28,171 bases of DNA from CAZMVU01 sp964569295 (GTDB lineage Bacteria; Hydrogenedentota; Hydrogenedentia; Hydrogenedentales; JAGMZX01). The translations under genes and the position numbers were made by a program. Below are positions 7,106-15,389 of this stretch, piece by piece (within the stretch, counting starts at the first letter, position 1; each line of letters starts with the position of its first letter). Below the pieces are notes generated by a model, which did no database searches, was not told the DNA's origin, and saw only the letters and a list, made by a program, of their open reading frames with translations. The DNA is taken from contig CAZMVU010000042.1 of assembly GCA_964569295.1 (NCBI GenBank), positions 1 through 28,171 on the forward strand. Reading direction: 5' to 3'.

Positions 7106-8074
7106 ATGGATACCGAACACCTCCCCGTTAACCGCAAGCGGCATATCGCCGTGGCGCGCCTGTTGGATCGGATGCAGGATGATCTCGATCTCGAGGTGAT
7201 GGGTGGCTTCCAGGGGATGGGGCGCCCGGTGCTTATCTCGGACATCAACCGGCCGGGACTGGCCTTGAGCGGCTACCTCGAATACTTTGCCAACGATCGT
7301 GTGCAGATTCTCGGGAACACGGAAATCCACTATATGGAGCGGCTGAGTGCGGCACAGTTGACCGAGCGGCTCAGCGCCATGTTTTCCTTCGAGATTCCCG
7401 TCTTCATTCTTTCGCGCAACCTGCACCCGCCCAACGTGTTTCTTGATGTGTGTAACCGGCGCGGTATTCCGGTGTTGCGTTCGAGCAAGCGCACGGATGA
7501 GGTGATCTCGCGGATCATCCTGTTTCTGGCAGAAGAGTTCTCGCCGGAAACGGTGGTGCATGGCACGGCGGTGGACTGCTACGGCGTGGGCGTGGTGATT
7601 GTGGGTGCGCCTGGGATCGGCAAGAGTGAGACGGCGCTCGAGCTCATCGAGCGTGGGCACCGGTTGGTGGCGGACGATGTGGTGACGCTGAAGTGCCGGC
7701 GCGAGGACAATCTGTATTCGGAGACCAACCCGATTATCGAGCACCACATGGAAATCCGGGGGGTGGGCATCATCGATGTGAAGGCCATCTTCGGCGTGGG
7801 ATGTGTGCGCAATTCGAAGCGCATCGGGCTGGTGGTGGAACTCGAGGAATGGTCCCAAAGCAATGACTATGACCGCACCGGGATGATGGAGGAGCATGTG
7901 GAAATACTCGGTGTTCGGGCGAACTATTTGTGTATTCCCGTGCGGCCTGGCCGGAATATTGCTATCATTATCGAGGTGGCGTCGTTGAACCACCGCCTGA
8001 AAGAGTTGGGGATTCACCCGGCCATGCAGTTCAACGAGCGTCTGATCCAAATCATGAGCACGAACCAGGCCTGA
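7106..8074 (+). CDS. hprK: HPr kinase/phosphorylase
   Basis: This 322-aa bifunctional enzyme phosphorylates and dephosphorylates HPr on its regulatory serine, using ATP or pyrophosphate. The C-terminal catalytic domain has the Walker A loop GAPGIGKS (residues 167-174), followed by ETALELIERGHRLVADDVV. The HprK signature EIRGVGIIDVKAIFGVG is also present. The N-terminal domain (about 1-130) matches the family layout, with VLRSSKRTDEVISRI before the catalytic part. Length is normal (about 310-320 aa). ATG at 7106 follows directly after an in-frame GTG at 7103; upstream ribosome-binding sequence is weak (ggatgaacgga). Its substrate HPr, with Ser48, is encoded about 2.2 kb downstream, and both genes lie in the same run. 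Confidence 0.96.
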   Translation: MDTEHLPVNRKRHIAVARLLDRMQDDLDLEVMGGFQGMGRPVLISDINRPGLALSGYLEYFANDRVQILGNTEIHYMERLSAAQLTERLSAMFSFEIPVFILSRNLHPPNVFLDVCNRRGIPVLRSSKRTDEVISRIILFLAEEFSPETVVHGTAVDCYGVGVVIVGAPGIGKSETALELIERGHRLVADDVVTLKCRREDNLYSETNPIIEHHMEIRGVGIIDVKAIFGVGCVRNSKRIGLVVELEEWSQSNDYDRTGMMEEHVEILGVRANYLCIPVRPGRNIAIIIEVASLNHRLKELGIHPAMQFNERLIQIMSTNQA

Positions 8075-8156
8075 GCTGCCGCCGCCTTTCCGCCCCGCGC
8101 CGGGGTGCATGGCCGGCGTGCCCAGGCTGTTTCCCCTCTGCGGAAGGAACCGGCCG

Positions 8157-10301
8157 ATGAAGCGCATAAACCTGATCTTTGGTTGTCACTGTCATCAACC
8201 TGTGGGCAATTTCGGCCATGTCTTCGCCGATGCGTATGACATGGCGTACAAACCGTTTGTCGATGTGCTCGAGAAATACCCGGCGGTGAAGGCGACCCAG
8301 CATTATACGGGGCCGCTGTTCGATTGGTTCCTGGCGCATCGCCCGGAATTCATCGAGCGGCTGGCCGCGCTGGTGCAGCGCGGGCAGGTCGAGATAATGG
8401 GCGGCGCTTTCTATGAACCGTTGTTGTGCGCCATTCCCGAGCAGGACGCGATCGACCAGATCCGGCGCATGCAGGATTTCTGCGAGCAGCATTTCGGCCA
8501 GCGGCCGCGGGGCGCATGGCTCACGGAGCGTGTGTGGGAACCGGCAATGGCGCGCGTTTTGGCGAAGGCGGGGGTCGAGTACACGGTGCTCGACGACATG
8601 CATTTCAAGGCGTCGGGGGTGCGGCCCGAGGATCTCTTCGGCTATTACGCCACGGAAGACGAGGGGCGCAGTGTGCAGGTATTCCCCATTATCGAGCGGC
8701 TGCGCTATACCATCCCCTTTCAGCAGGTGGAGAAGAGCATCGACTATTTGCGGGAACATGCCACGGAAGCCGGCACGCGGTGTGCGGTGATCCATGATGA
8801 CGGCGAGAAGTTCGGCGTGTGGCCGCAAACCCACGAGAGCGTGTACGGGGAGGGTTGGCTCGAGGAGTTCTTTCAGGCACTCACGGATAACCAGTCGTGG
8901 ATTCGCTGCTTGCGTTACAAGGACTACATGGCGGAGGAGAAGTCGTTGGGACGCACCTACATTACGTGCGCGTCGTACCGGGAAATGATGGGGTGGACCT
9001 TGCCGACGCCCATGCAGCGTGAGCTGCATGACATCGAGCGCGAATTCGAACACCAGCCGCACAAACTGTTGTACATTCGCGGGGGGTTCTGGCGCAATTT
9101 CCTGGCCAAGTACCCGGAGTCCAACGGCATGCAGAAGCGCATGCTGCGCCTGTCGCGCCGGCTCGCCGCGATGCAGCAGAAGAAAAGGAGATGGCGCAAG
9201 GATTCGCGCATGGCCGAGGCGCAGCGCATCCTGCATGAATCCCAGTGCAATTGCGCCTACTGGCATGGGGTCTTCGGCGGGCTCTACCTGAATCACCTGC
9301 GCACGGCGATCTTCGATCGGATTGTGCAGGCGGATGCGTTGCTGGATGCGATTGCCTATGGTGGTAAGGACAAGGTGCGCTGTGAGGTGACCGATCTCGA
9401 TGCGGACGGCCACCCGGATATCGTGCTCGAGAACCGGCACATGGGCCTGTACCTGAGCCCGGACGACGGCGGCACGTTGTTTGAACTGGACTACAAGCCG
9501 ATTCCCTTCAACCTGATAAACAGCCTCGCGCGGCGTGAAGAGGTATACCACGACGATCTGCGCGCGGGAAATGTGCAGCTTGCGGCGGAGGCGGCGGAGA
9601 CCAAGAGCATTCACGATATTGTGCGTGTGAAGGAAGAAGGTCTTGAAAACCTGCTGATCTACGATCCGTACCGCCGCGTGTCCTTACGCGACCATTTCCT
9701 CGAGGAAGAAGTGACGACGGAAGACCTCTGGGCGAACACGTTTACGGAACGCGGCGATTTTGCGATGGCCGATTATGCGTTCGAGGCCGGGAAAACCGGC
9801 GTGACCCTCTCGCGGGAGGGCCGGGTGACCGTGGGTGAGACCGTGTTGCCGGTGCGCATAGCCAAGCGGATAGAGCTGGTGAAGGATGCATCTGTGTGCG
9901 AAATCCGGTATGATATCGAGAATAGGGGTGACGTTGCGTTGGAAGCGCTTTTTGCCGTGGAATTTACGGTCAATGTGCTTACGGGCGACGCCCCGGACCG
10001 GTACTTCTATTCGGATGAGCGCACACTCCCCGTTCCGTCGACTGGCGCCATGGCGTGCGATGAGCAGTTGCGGCACATCGGTGTGTGCGATGGCTGGAAA
10101 GGGTTCGCGTGCCATTGGTCGTTTACGCAGTGCGCACGCATCTTCCGGTTCCCAGTCGAAACTGTCAGCCAGTCGGAAGGCGGGCAGGAGCGCGTCTACC
10201 AGGAGAGTGTGCTGGTGCCGGCGTGGCCGGTTCAATGTGCAGCGGGCGAAAGCGTTCGGTTGGGTATCACGATGCGCATCGATCCGCTTGAAAAGGACTA
10301 A
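8157..10301 (+). CDS. GH57 family 4-alpha-glucanotransferase / alpha-amylase
   Basis: This 714-aa cytoplasmic enzyme (no signal peptide) acts on alpha-1,4-glucans, most likely by transferring maltooligosaccharide units. The N-terminal GH57 barrel begins with the HCHQPVGNF motif. The nucleophile Glu124 lies in WLTERVWEP, almost the position known for Thermococcus litoralis glucanotransferase (Glu123). The acid/base Asp lies in HDDGEKFGVWP (Asp214/215). The C-terminal half matches the DUF1925/DUF1926 beta domains of that subfamily. The start at 8157 has AAGGAA 8 nt upstream; an in-frame ATG at 8109 lies in poor sequence. It sits between hprK and ptsH, so glycogen or maltodextrin metabolism may be tied to this PTS. 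Exact activity (transferase versus amylase) is not certain. Confidence 0.92.
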   Translation: MKRINLIFGCHCHQPVGNFGHVFADAYDMAYKPFVDVLEKYPAVKATQHYTGPLFDWFLAHRPEFIERLAALVQRGQVEIMGGAFYEPLLCAIPEQDAIDQIRRMQDFCEQHFGQRPRGAWLTERVWEPAMARVLAKAGVEYTVLDDMHFKASGVRPEDLFGYYATEDEGRSVQVFPIIERLRYTIPFQQVEKSIDYLREHATEAGTRCAVIHDDGEKFGVWPQTHESVYGEGWLEEFFQALTDNQSWIRCLRYKDYMAEEKSLGRTYITCASYREMMGWTLPTPMQRELHDIEREFEHQPHKLLYIRGGFWRNFLAKYPESNGMQKRMLRLSRRLAAMQQKKRRWRKDSRMAEAQRILHESQCNCAYWHGVFGGLYLNHLRTAIFDRIVQADALLDAIAYGGKDKVRCEVTDLDADGHPDIVLENRHMGLYLSPDDGGTLFELDYKPIPFNLINSLARREEVYHDDLRAGNVQLAAEAAETKSIHDIVRVKEEGLENLLIYDPYRRVSLRDHFLEEEVTTEDLWANTFTERGDFAMADYAFEAGKTGVTLSREGRVTVGETVLPVRIAKRIELVKDASVCEIRYDIENRGDVALEALFAVEFTVNVLTGDAPDRYFYSDERTLPVPSTGAMACDEQLRHIGVCDGWKGFACHWSFTQCARIFRFPVETVSQSEGGQERVYQESVLVPAWPVQCAAGESVRLGITMRIDPLEKD

Positions 10302-10308
10302 TCGTCTA

Positions 10309-10581
10309 ATGCCCGAAATTACGGAAGAACTCACAGTAACCAATCCGCAGGGCCTGCATGCGCGGCCGGCGCAGGAACTGGTACGCACGGTCTTGCGCTA
10401 TCAATGCGAATGCTATATCAGTGTCAATGGTTATCGGGTGAATGCCAAGAGCATCATGGGCGTGCTCACCCTGGCGGCCACGCACGGCACGCGCCTGACC
10501 ATTACGTGTGAAGGTGACGACGCGGAGGAGGCCATCGCCAACCTGCGCAGGTTGTTCCAAACGGGATTCGAGGGGGATTAG
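10309..10581 (+). CDS. ptsH: Phosphocarrier protein HPr
   Basis: This 90-aa cytosolic phosphocarrier receives phosphate from Enzyme I. His17 lies in the active-site motif NPQGLHARPAQ, and the regulatory Ser48 lies in NAKSIMGVL. Having both sites fits the presence of HprK. The gene begins 7 nt after the GH57 stop, with AAAAGGA about 11 nt before ATG, and its stop codon is immediately followed by the ptsI GTG. No sugar-specific EII domain is encoded in the window, so its downstream acceptor here is unknown. Confidence 0.96.
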   Translation: MPEITEELTVTNPQGLHARPAQELVRTVLRYQCECYISVNGYRVNAKSIMGVLTLAATHGTRLTITCEGDDAEEAIANLRRLFQTGFEGD

Positions 10582-12363
10582 GTGGAGAAGCGTATTCAAG
10601 GGATCGGCGTGTCGCCGGGTTTTGCTATCGGCCAGTTGCTGTGTCTGGACATCAAGCAGGTGGAAGTGCCGTGCTACACCGTGTCGGACAAGCGGCAGGA
10701 GCTGGACCGGCTGAGGCGCGCTATCGATGATGTGCGCACGGATCTGTCGCTGCTGTACCGGCGCACCGCCGCGCAGCTCGGCGAGGGCCATGCCGATATT
10801 TTCAAGGCACACATCATGTTGTTGGACGATGTGCTGCTCCAGGAGGAGGTGGGCGCGCGCATCGAGGAAGAGGGGCTCAACGTCGAGTACGTGCTCGATG
10901 AGTTCGTACAGCGTTATGCCACGATCATGCGGACCGCAGAAGATGCGAGCTTCCGGGAGCGCACGGCGGATTTGCTCGATGTGCTGGACCGGATACTCAA
11001 CCGCCTGCTTGACCGTGAGCGCCCGAACCTGCAGCGGCTGCGGGAACCGCGGGTGGTCCTGGCTCACGAGTTGGCGCCCAGCGACGCGGCCACCATGAAG
11101 CCGGGCACCGTTACGGGGCTCGCCCTCGATCGCGGCGGTGCGAGTTCGCATACGGCGATTCTCGCGCGCGCCCTCGAAATACCGGCGGTCATGGGGCTCG
11201 AGACGGCCTGCGAAATTGCTGAATCGGGCATGGAAGTCATTGTCGATGGTCTGCGCGGCCTGCTGATTGTCGAACCGGCGCCGGAGACGCGTGCGCGCTA
11301 TCAGGAGCAAAAGGAGGAGTTCGACAAGCGGCGCGCCTTGCTGCGCGAGGACACGACGGAAACCGCCTGTCTCACCCGCGACGGCGTGGAAGTGCCGCTC
11401 CTGGCGAATATCGAGCTGCCCATCGAGGTCGATGAAGATCTGAAATTGTTCGCGTACGGGGTTGGGCTGTATCGCACGGAGTACCTCTTCCTGAACAGAA
11501 CTACCGCGCCGACCGAGGAAGAGCAGTACCAGGCGTATGCGAAGGCCGTGAAAACCTTCGATCCCTACCCGGTGCAATTGCGTACGATGGACATCGGCGG
11601 CGACAAGTTCGTCTATTACCTTGGCCAGGGACACGAGGACAACCCGCAGATGGGCTGGCGGGCGGTGCGGTTTTGTCTCGAGCGGCCGGACATTTTCAAG
11701 TGCCAGTTGCGTGCGATGCTGCGTGCGTCGGTCCATGGGAACATGCAGATCATGTTTCCCATGATAAGCGGGCTGGATGAACTGCGGCGGGTGAAGGAAC
11801 TGCTCGAGGAGGTGAAGGAAGAGCTGCGCGCGGAAGGCACGGCGTTCAACGATGGCGTGAAGGTCGGCTCGATGATCGAGGTGCCTTCGGCGGTCGCCCT
11901 GTCGGGAAAACTGGCGAAGGAATGCGACTTTTTCAGCATCGGCACGAACGATCTCATTCAGTACTCGCTGGCGGTGGATCGCGAAAACTCGCGTATCTCC
12001 TATCTCTACGAACCGGCGCACCCGGCTGTGCTGAAGATGATCGCGTGGACGGCGAAGGCGGCGCAGCGGGCGGGGATTCCGTGCGCGCTGTGCGGGGAGA
12101 TGGCGGGCGATCCGCTGTACACGGAACTGCTGCTCGGCCTCGGAGTAACGCAATTGAGCATGTCGGCCATTGCGATTCCGGTGGTGCGGGAGGTGGTGGT
12201 GCGGGTCCATTTCGATGAGGCGAAGGAATTGGCCGAGCATGCGCTTTCGTTGGGCACGGCGGCGGAGGTGAAGGCGTTGCTCATGAGGAGCCTCGAGTAC
12301 AAGGACGCCCTTGGCTTCTACCTGCACGAGGATTATAAGACGCAGGAGGATGGGGTGTCGTGA
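10582..12363 (+). CDS. ptsI: PTS Enzyme I (phosphoenolpyruvate-protein phosphotransferase)
   Basis: This 593-aa enzyme moves phosphate from PEP to HPr. The N-terminal HPr-binding domain is followed by the swivelling phosphohistidine domain, with His190 in GGASSHTAILARA. The PEP-binding barrel has LYRTEYLFLNR, then QLRAMLRAS, IEVPSAV, and SIGTNDLIQYSLAVDR. The catalytic Cys504 lies in ALCGEMAGDP. Length and order are normal for plain EI, with no GAF domain, so it is not the EI-Ntr type. The GTG start directly abuts the ptsH stop, and GGGGG in the ptsH end serves as ribosome-binding site. Its own stop overlaps the dxr start. Confidence 0.97.
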   Translation: MEKRIQGIGVSPGFAIGQLLCLDIKQVEVPCYTVSDKRQELDRLRRAIDDVRTDLSLLYRRTAAQLGEGHADIFKAHIMLLDDVLLQEEVGARIEEEGLNVEYVLDEFVQRYATIMRTAEDASFRERTADLLDVLDRILNRLLDRERPNLQRLREPRVVLAHELAPSDAATMKPGTVTGLALDRGGASSHTAILARALEIPAVMGLETACEIAESGMEVIVDGLRGLLIVEPAPETRARYQEQKEEFDKRRALLREDTTETACLTRDGVEVPLLANIELPIEVDEDLKLFAYGVGLYRTEYLFLNRTTAPTEEEQYQAYAKAVKTFDPYPVQLRTMDIGGDKFVYYLGQGHEDNPQMGWRAVRFCLERPDIFKCQLRAMLRASVHGNMQIMFPMISGLDELRRVKELLEEVKEELRAEGTAFNDGVKVGSMIEVPSAVALSGKLAKECDFFSIGTNDLIQYSLAVDRENSRISYLYEPAHPAVLKMIAWTAKAAQRAGIPCALCGEMAGDPLYTELLLGLGVTQLSMSAIAIPVVREVVVRVHFDEAKELAEHALSLGTAAEVKALLMRSLEYKDALGFYLHEDYKTQEDGVS

Positions 12364-13526
12364 GCGGCGCCGCCGAACAGAAACGCGTCGTCATTCTCGG
12401 CTCGACAGGCTCCATCGGGCGCAGTGCACTCGAGGTGGTGCGCCATTATCCCGATCATTTCCGGGTGGTGGGCCTGGCCGCCGGATCGAATGGCGATGCC
12501 CTGGCGGCGCAGGTAGCGGCGTTCGAGCCGGAGTTTGCCGCCTTGTACGATGAGGCGGCCGCCCATTCCATCAACACACAGGGCTGGCGGACGCGGCTGC
12601 TCACGGGGGAGGAGGGCGTCGAGGCGGTGGCGCGCACGCCGGCGGATGTGGTGTTGTGCGCGATGGTGGGTGCGGTGGGCCTGCGTCCGGTGCTCGCGGC
12701 TATCGAGGCGAACCCGGTGGTGGCGCTGGCGAACAAGGAGCCGGTGGTCATGGCGGGGGGGCTGGTGATGGCGCGCGCGGCGGCGTGCGGCACGACGGTG
12801 GTGCCGGTGGACAGCGAGCACAACGCCATCTTCCAGTGTCTGCAAGGCCATGCGGCGGCGGATGTGCGCGGCATTTACCTCACGGCTTCGGGGGGGCCTT
12901 TTTATGGCCGTGATCGCGATTCCCTGGGCAGTATTACGCCGGCGCAGGCATGCAACCACCCGACATGGAACATGGGGGCCAAGGTCAGTGTGGACTCGGC
13001 CACGTTGATGAACAAAGGACTCGAGATCATCGAGGCCATGTGGTTGTTCTCGATGCCCGCGGATTGTATCGAGGTGATTGTACATCCCCAGAGCGTCATC
13101 CACAGCCTGGTCGAGTTCAACGACGGGCATATGCTGGCGCACCTTGGGGTTACCGATATGAAGTTTCCCATACTGTTCGCGCTGAGCTATCCGCAGCGCA
13201 TGGCGTTCCCCATGGAGCGCCTGGATCTGCGGCAACTCTCGGAATTGTCATTTGCCGAGCCGGACTTCGCGGCATTCCCATGCCTGGGCTATGCCCGCAA
13301 AGCGGCGGCAGCCGGCGGTACGGTGCCGGTTGCGTTGAACGCGGCGAATGAGGAGGCGGTGACGGCGTTTTGCAGCGAGGCGCTGCCTTTCCTTGGCATC
13401 AGCGAGGTGGTGGAAAGTGTACTCGCAGGTTGGGACGCGGCCGAGGCGGGGGATTTGGATACCATCTTCGCGGCGGACGCGCTCGCACGTGAGCGCGCGC
13501 GGGCTTGCATTCGTGCGCGGGTATGA
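12360..13526 (+). CDS. dxr: 1-deoxy-D-xylulose 5-phosphate reductoisomerase
   Basis: This 388-aa enzyme makes the second step of the MEP isoprenoid pathway, converting DXP to MEP with NADPH and a divalent metal. The NADPH loop is GSTGSIG (14-20). Metal and substrate residues are Asp151 and Glu153 in VDSEHNAIFQ, and LTASGGPF, PTWNMGAKVSVDSATLMNKG and HPQSVIHSLVEF follow in order. The usual LANKES/A motif reads LANKEP here. Its GTG start overlaps the ptsI stop (GTGA), suggesting coupled translation. rseP follows after 28 nt, a pairing common in bacteria; the ptsI junction is less usual. Confidence 0.96.
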   Translation: MSGAAEQKRVVILGSTGSIGRSALEVVRHYPDHFRVVGLAAGSNGDALAAQVAAFEPEFAALYDEAAAHSINTQGWRTRLLTGEEGVEAVARTPADVVLCAMVGAVGLRPVLAAIEANPVVALANKEPVVMAGGLVMARAAACGTTVVPVDSEHNAIFQCLQGHAAADVRGIYLTASGGPFYGRDRDSLGSITPAQACNHPTWNMGAKVSVDSATLMNKGLEIIEAMWLFSMPADCIEVIVHPQSVIHSLVEFNDGHMLAHLGVTDMKFPILFALSYPQRMAFPMERLDLRQLSELSFAEPDFAAFPCLGYARKAAAAGGTVPVALNAANEEAVTAFCSEALPFLGISEVVESVLAGWDAAEAGDLDTIFAADALARERARACIRARV

Positions 13527-13554
13527 ATCATGAACATGCAAAGGGCATAGAATC

Positions 13555-15258
13555 GTGCTTTTCAGTATAGCGGTTTTCATTTTGGTGTTGGGCCTGCTCA
13601 TTTTCTTCCATGAATTCGGGCATTTTCTTGCAGCCAAGGCATGCGGTATCTACGTGGATCGCTTCAGCCTGGGCATGCCGCCGCGTGTGGCGGGGATCAA
13701 GATCGGCGAGACGGACTACTGCGTGGGTGCGCTGCCTATCGGCGGATTTGTGAAGATGGCCGGCCAGGAAGACGCCCCCATGTCCGACGAGGAACGCGAG
13801 CAGGAGTATGGCGGGGTGCCGGAGCACCGCTGGTTCAACAAGAAGCCCGTATGGCAGCGGTTTATCGTGGTGCTGGCCGGGCCCTTCATGAACCTGGTGC
13901 TGGCCGTGCTGCTGTATGGCTGGCTGGCCGCCATGGGTCCGGAGGTGCCGGAATACGAGGTCGAGGCGCGCATCGGGCAGGTCGAGGAGGACATGCCGGC
14001 GGCTTCGGCGCCGCTCTATCGTGTGCCGGACAACGGCGCGCCGCCGCCCACAGAGGGCACTCCGGATGCGGTGGGCTGGGAAACGGGCGACCGGGTGTTG
14101 GCGGTGAACGGTGAGCCGGTGGACAGCTTCAATGATCTGGTATTCAGCGCGCTTCTGGGCGGCGAAAGGCAGACCCACCGGGTGATGCTGGCGCGCGAGA
14201 CCGCCGATGGCGAGACGGTGCGCTATGTCTCGGCTGTGTCGCCGGCGACGCCGGAGGAGGAGCAACACCCGCGGTTCGGCGTGTCGCACTTTGCGACGCC
14301 TGTTGTGGGCGATTTGCTCGAGGCCATGCCGGCTGCGGAGGCGGGCCTCGAGAAGGGCGATGTCATACGCGAGGCTAACGGTGCAATCGTCGACCGTGCC
14401 GCCTTCATCGAGCTTGTCGAGGACACGCCGGAGGGGGACCCCATAGATCTCGTGATCGAGCGTGATGGGGAGACGTTCCCGGTGACGATAACGCCGGAGA
14501 CCATCGGGCGCGTGCGCGGTCTGGCATTTGGCGTGGACAGCCGCGACGAGGCAGACCGGGAACGGGAGCCGGCGGAGATTTTCGCGGTGACGGAGGAAAT
14601 CGAGGAGGAGAACACGGGTATCCAGCGCAAGGACCGGATCGTTGCGGTAAACGGCGAACCCGTCAGCGCGGCGGCGTTGGAGGAGCGGGTGCGCAAGAGC
14701 CCGGGCGAAACGCTCGAGGTGACGGTCGAGCGCCCGGAAATACTGTTCGGCATGGTGCAGAAGAGCCAACGCAAGACGTTCGATATCCCGGTGGACCCCG
14801 TGCGGGCCATCGGTGTGACCTTCACGCCGCGCACGATCGTGCGTGATATCCCGCCCTCGCAAATTCTGCCCGAGGCGTTGGAGCAGAGCTACGAGGCCCT
14901 CGCCCTTGTGGTGGGCACAATCAAGGCGCTTGTTGCGCGGGACGTGAGTCCGGCGAACCTGGGCGGCCCGATCATGATCGCTTCGGTCACGACGAAGGCG
15001 GCGGAAGAGGGGCTGCCGTGGTTGCTTCGGATAACGGCGTTCATCAGCATCAACCTGTGTGTGTTCAATTTGTTGCCGTTACCGGTGCTGGATGGCGGCC
15101 TGCTGGTCCTCAATGCGATAGAGGGGATACGGCGCAAGCCCTTGAGCCGGAAGATTCAGGAGCGCTTTCAGATGGTCGGCTTTTTCCTCATCATCTTCCT
15201 CATGGTGTTTGTTACGTACCATGACATACGCCGTTGGTTCGAGAGCCTGATACCGTAG
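13555..15258 (+). CDS. rseP: RIP site-2 metalloprotease RseP, with three PDZ-like units
   Basis: This 567-aa inner-membrane zinc protease cleaves substrates within the membrane, typically anti-sigma factors or signal peptides. The first helix carries the HEFGH zinc motif (19-23). Another helix follows near 105-123, and the C-terminal NLLPLPVLDGG motif (around residue 512) completes the active site before the last helices. It is longer than the usual 360-450 aa. The periplasmic part appears to hold three PDZ-like units: one around 173 (GWETGDRVLAVNGEPV), one around 257 (MPAAEAGLEKGDVIREANG) and one around 350 (GIQRKDRIVAVNGEPV). E. coli RseP has two. It starts at GTG, with AAAGGG upstream. Confidence 0.94.
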   Translation: MLFSIAVFILVLGLLIFFHEFGHFLAAKACGIYVDRFSLGMPPRVAGIKIGETDYCVGALPIGGFVKMAGQEDAPMSDEEREQEYGGVPEHRWFNKKPVWQRFIVVLAGPFMNLVLAVLLYGWLAAMGPEVPEYEVEARIGQVEEDMPAASAPLYRVPDNGAPPPTEGTPDAVGWETGDRVLAVNGEPVDSFNDLVFSALLGGERQTHRVMLARETADGETVRYVSAVSPATPEEEQHPRFGVSHFATPVVGDLLEAMPAAEAGLEKGDVIREANGAIVDRAAFIELVEDTPEGDPIDLVIERDGETFPVTITPETIGRVRGLAFGVDSRDEADREREPAEIFAVTEEIEEENTGIQRKDRIVAVNGEPVSAAALEERVRKSPGETLEVTVERPEILFGMVQKSQRKTFDIPVDPVRAIGVTFTPRTIVRDIPPSQILPEALEQSYEALALVVGTIKALVARDVSPANLGGPIMIASVTTKAAEEGLPWLLRITAFISINLCVFNLLPLPVLDGGLLVLNAIEGIRRKPLSRKIQERFQMVGFFLIIFLMVFVTYHDIRRWFESLIP

Positions 15259-15298
15259 GGGCAGCGGGGAACCCTCGAGGAGTACACGGATCAGACAG

Positions 15299-15318
15299 AT
15301 CGGACCGATCCGTCCGAT
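15299..15318. repeat. Small hairpin between rseP and aspartate kinase
   Basis: atcggac (15299-15305) pairs with gtccgat (15312-15318) across a 6-nt loop. It lies in the 131-base gap after rseP, without a T tract. It could mark the boundary between two transcription units. Confidence 0.35.
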
Positions 15319-15389
15319 TGGCTTGAAGTGAGGCCGTAATAACCGGGGCGGGCGCGGGAAGCGGGCAAGGTCAACAAAAGGAGTACGCA

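Noticed and set aside
8052..9614. A 520-codon minus-strand frame opposite the GH57 gene
   Set aside because: Shadow of the GH57 reading frame with the same His/Arg-rich composition and no motif.
10306..12327. A 673-codon open frame on the minus strand opposite ptsI
   Set aside because: It lies wholly opposite the clear ptsI gene. Long antisense frames are expected here because GC-rich third positions suppress stops on the other strand. Its translation is His/Arg-rich without domains.
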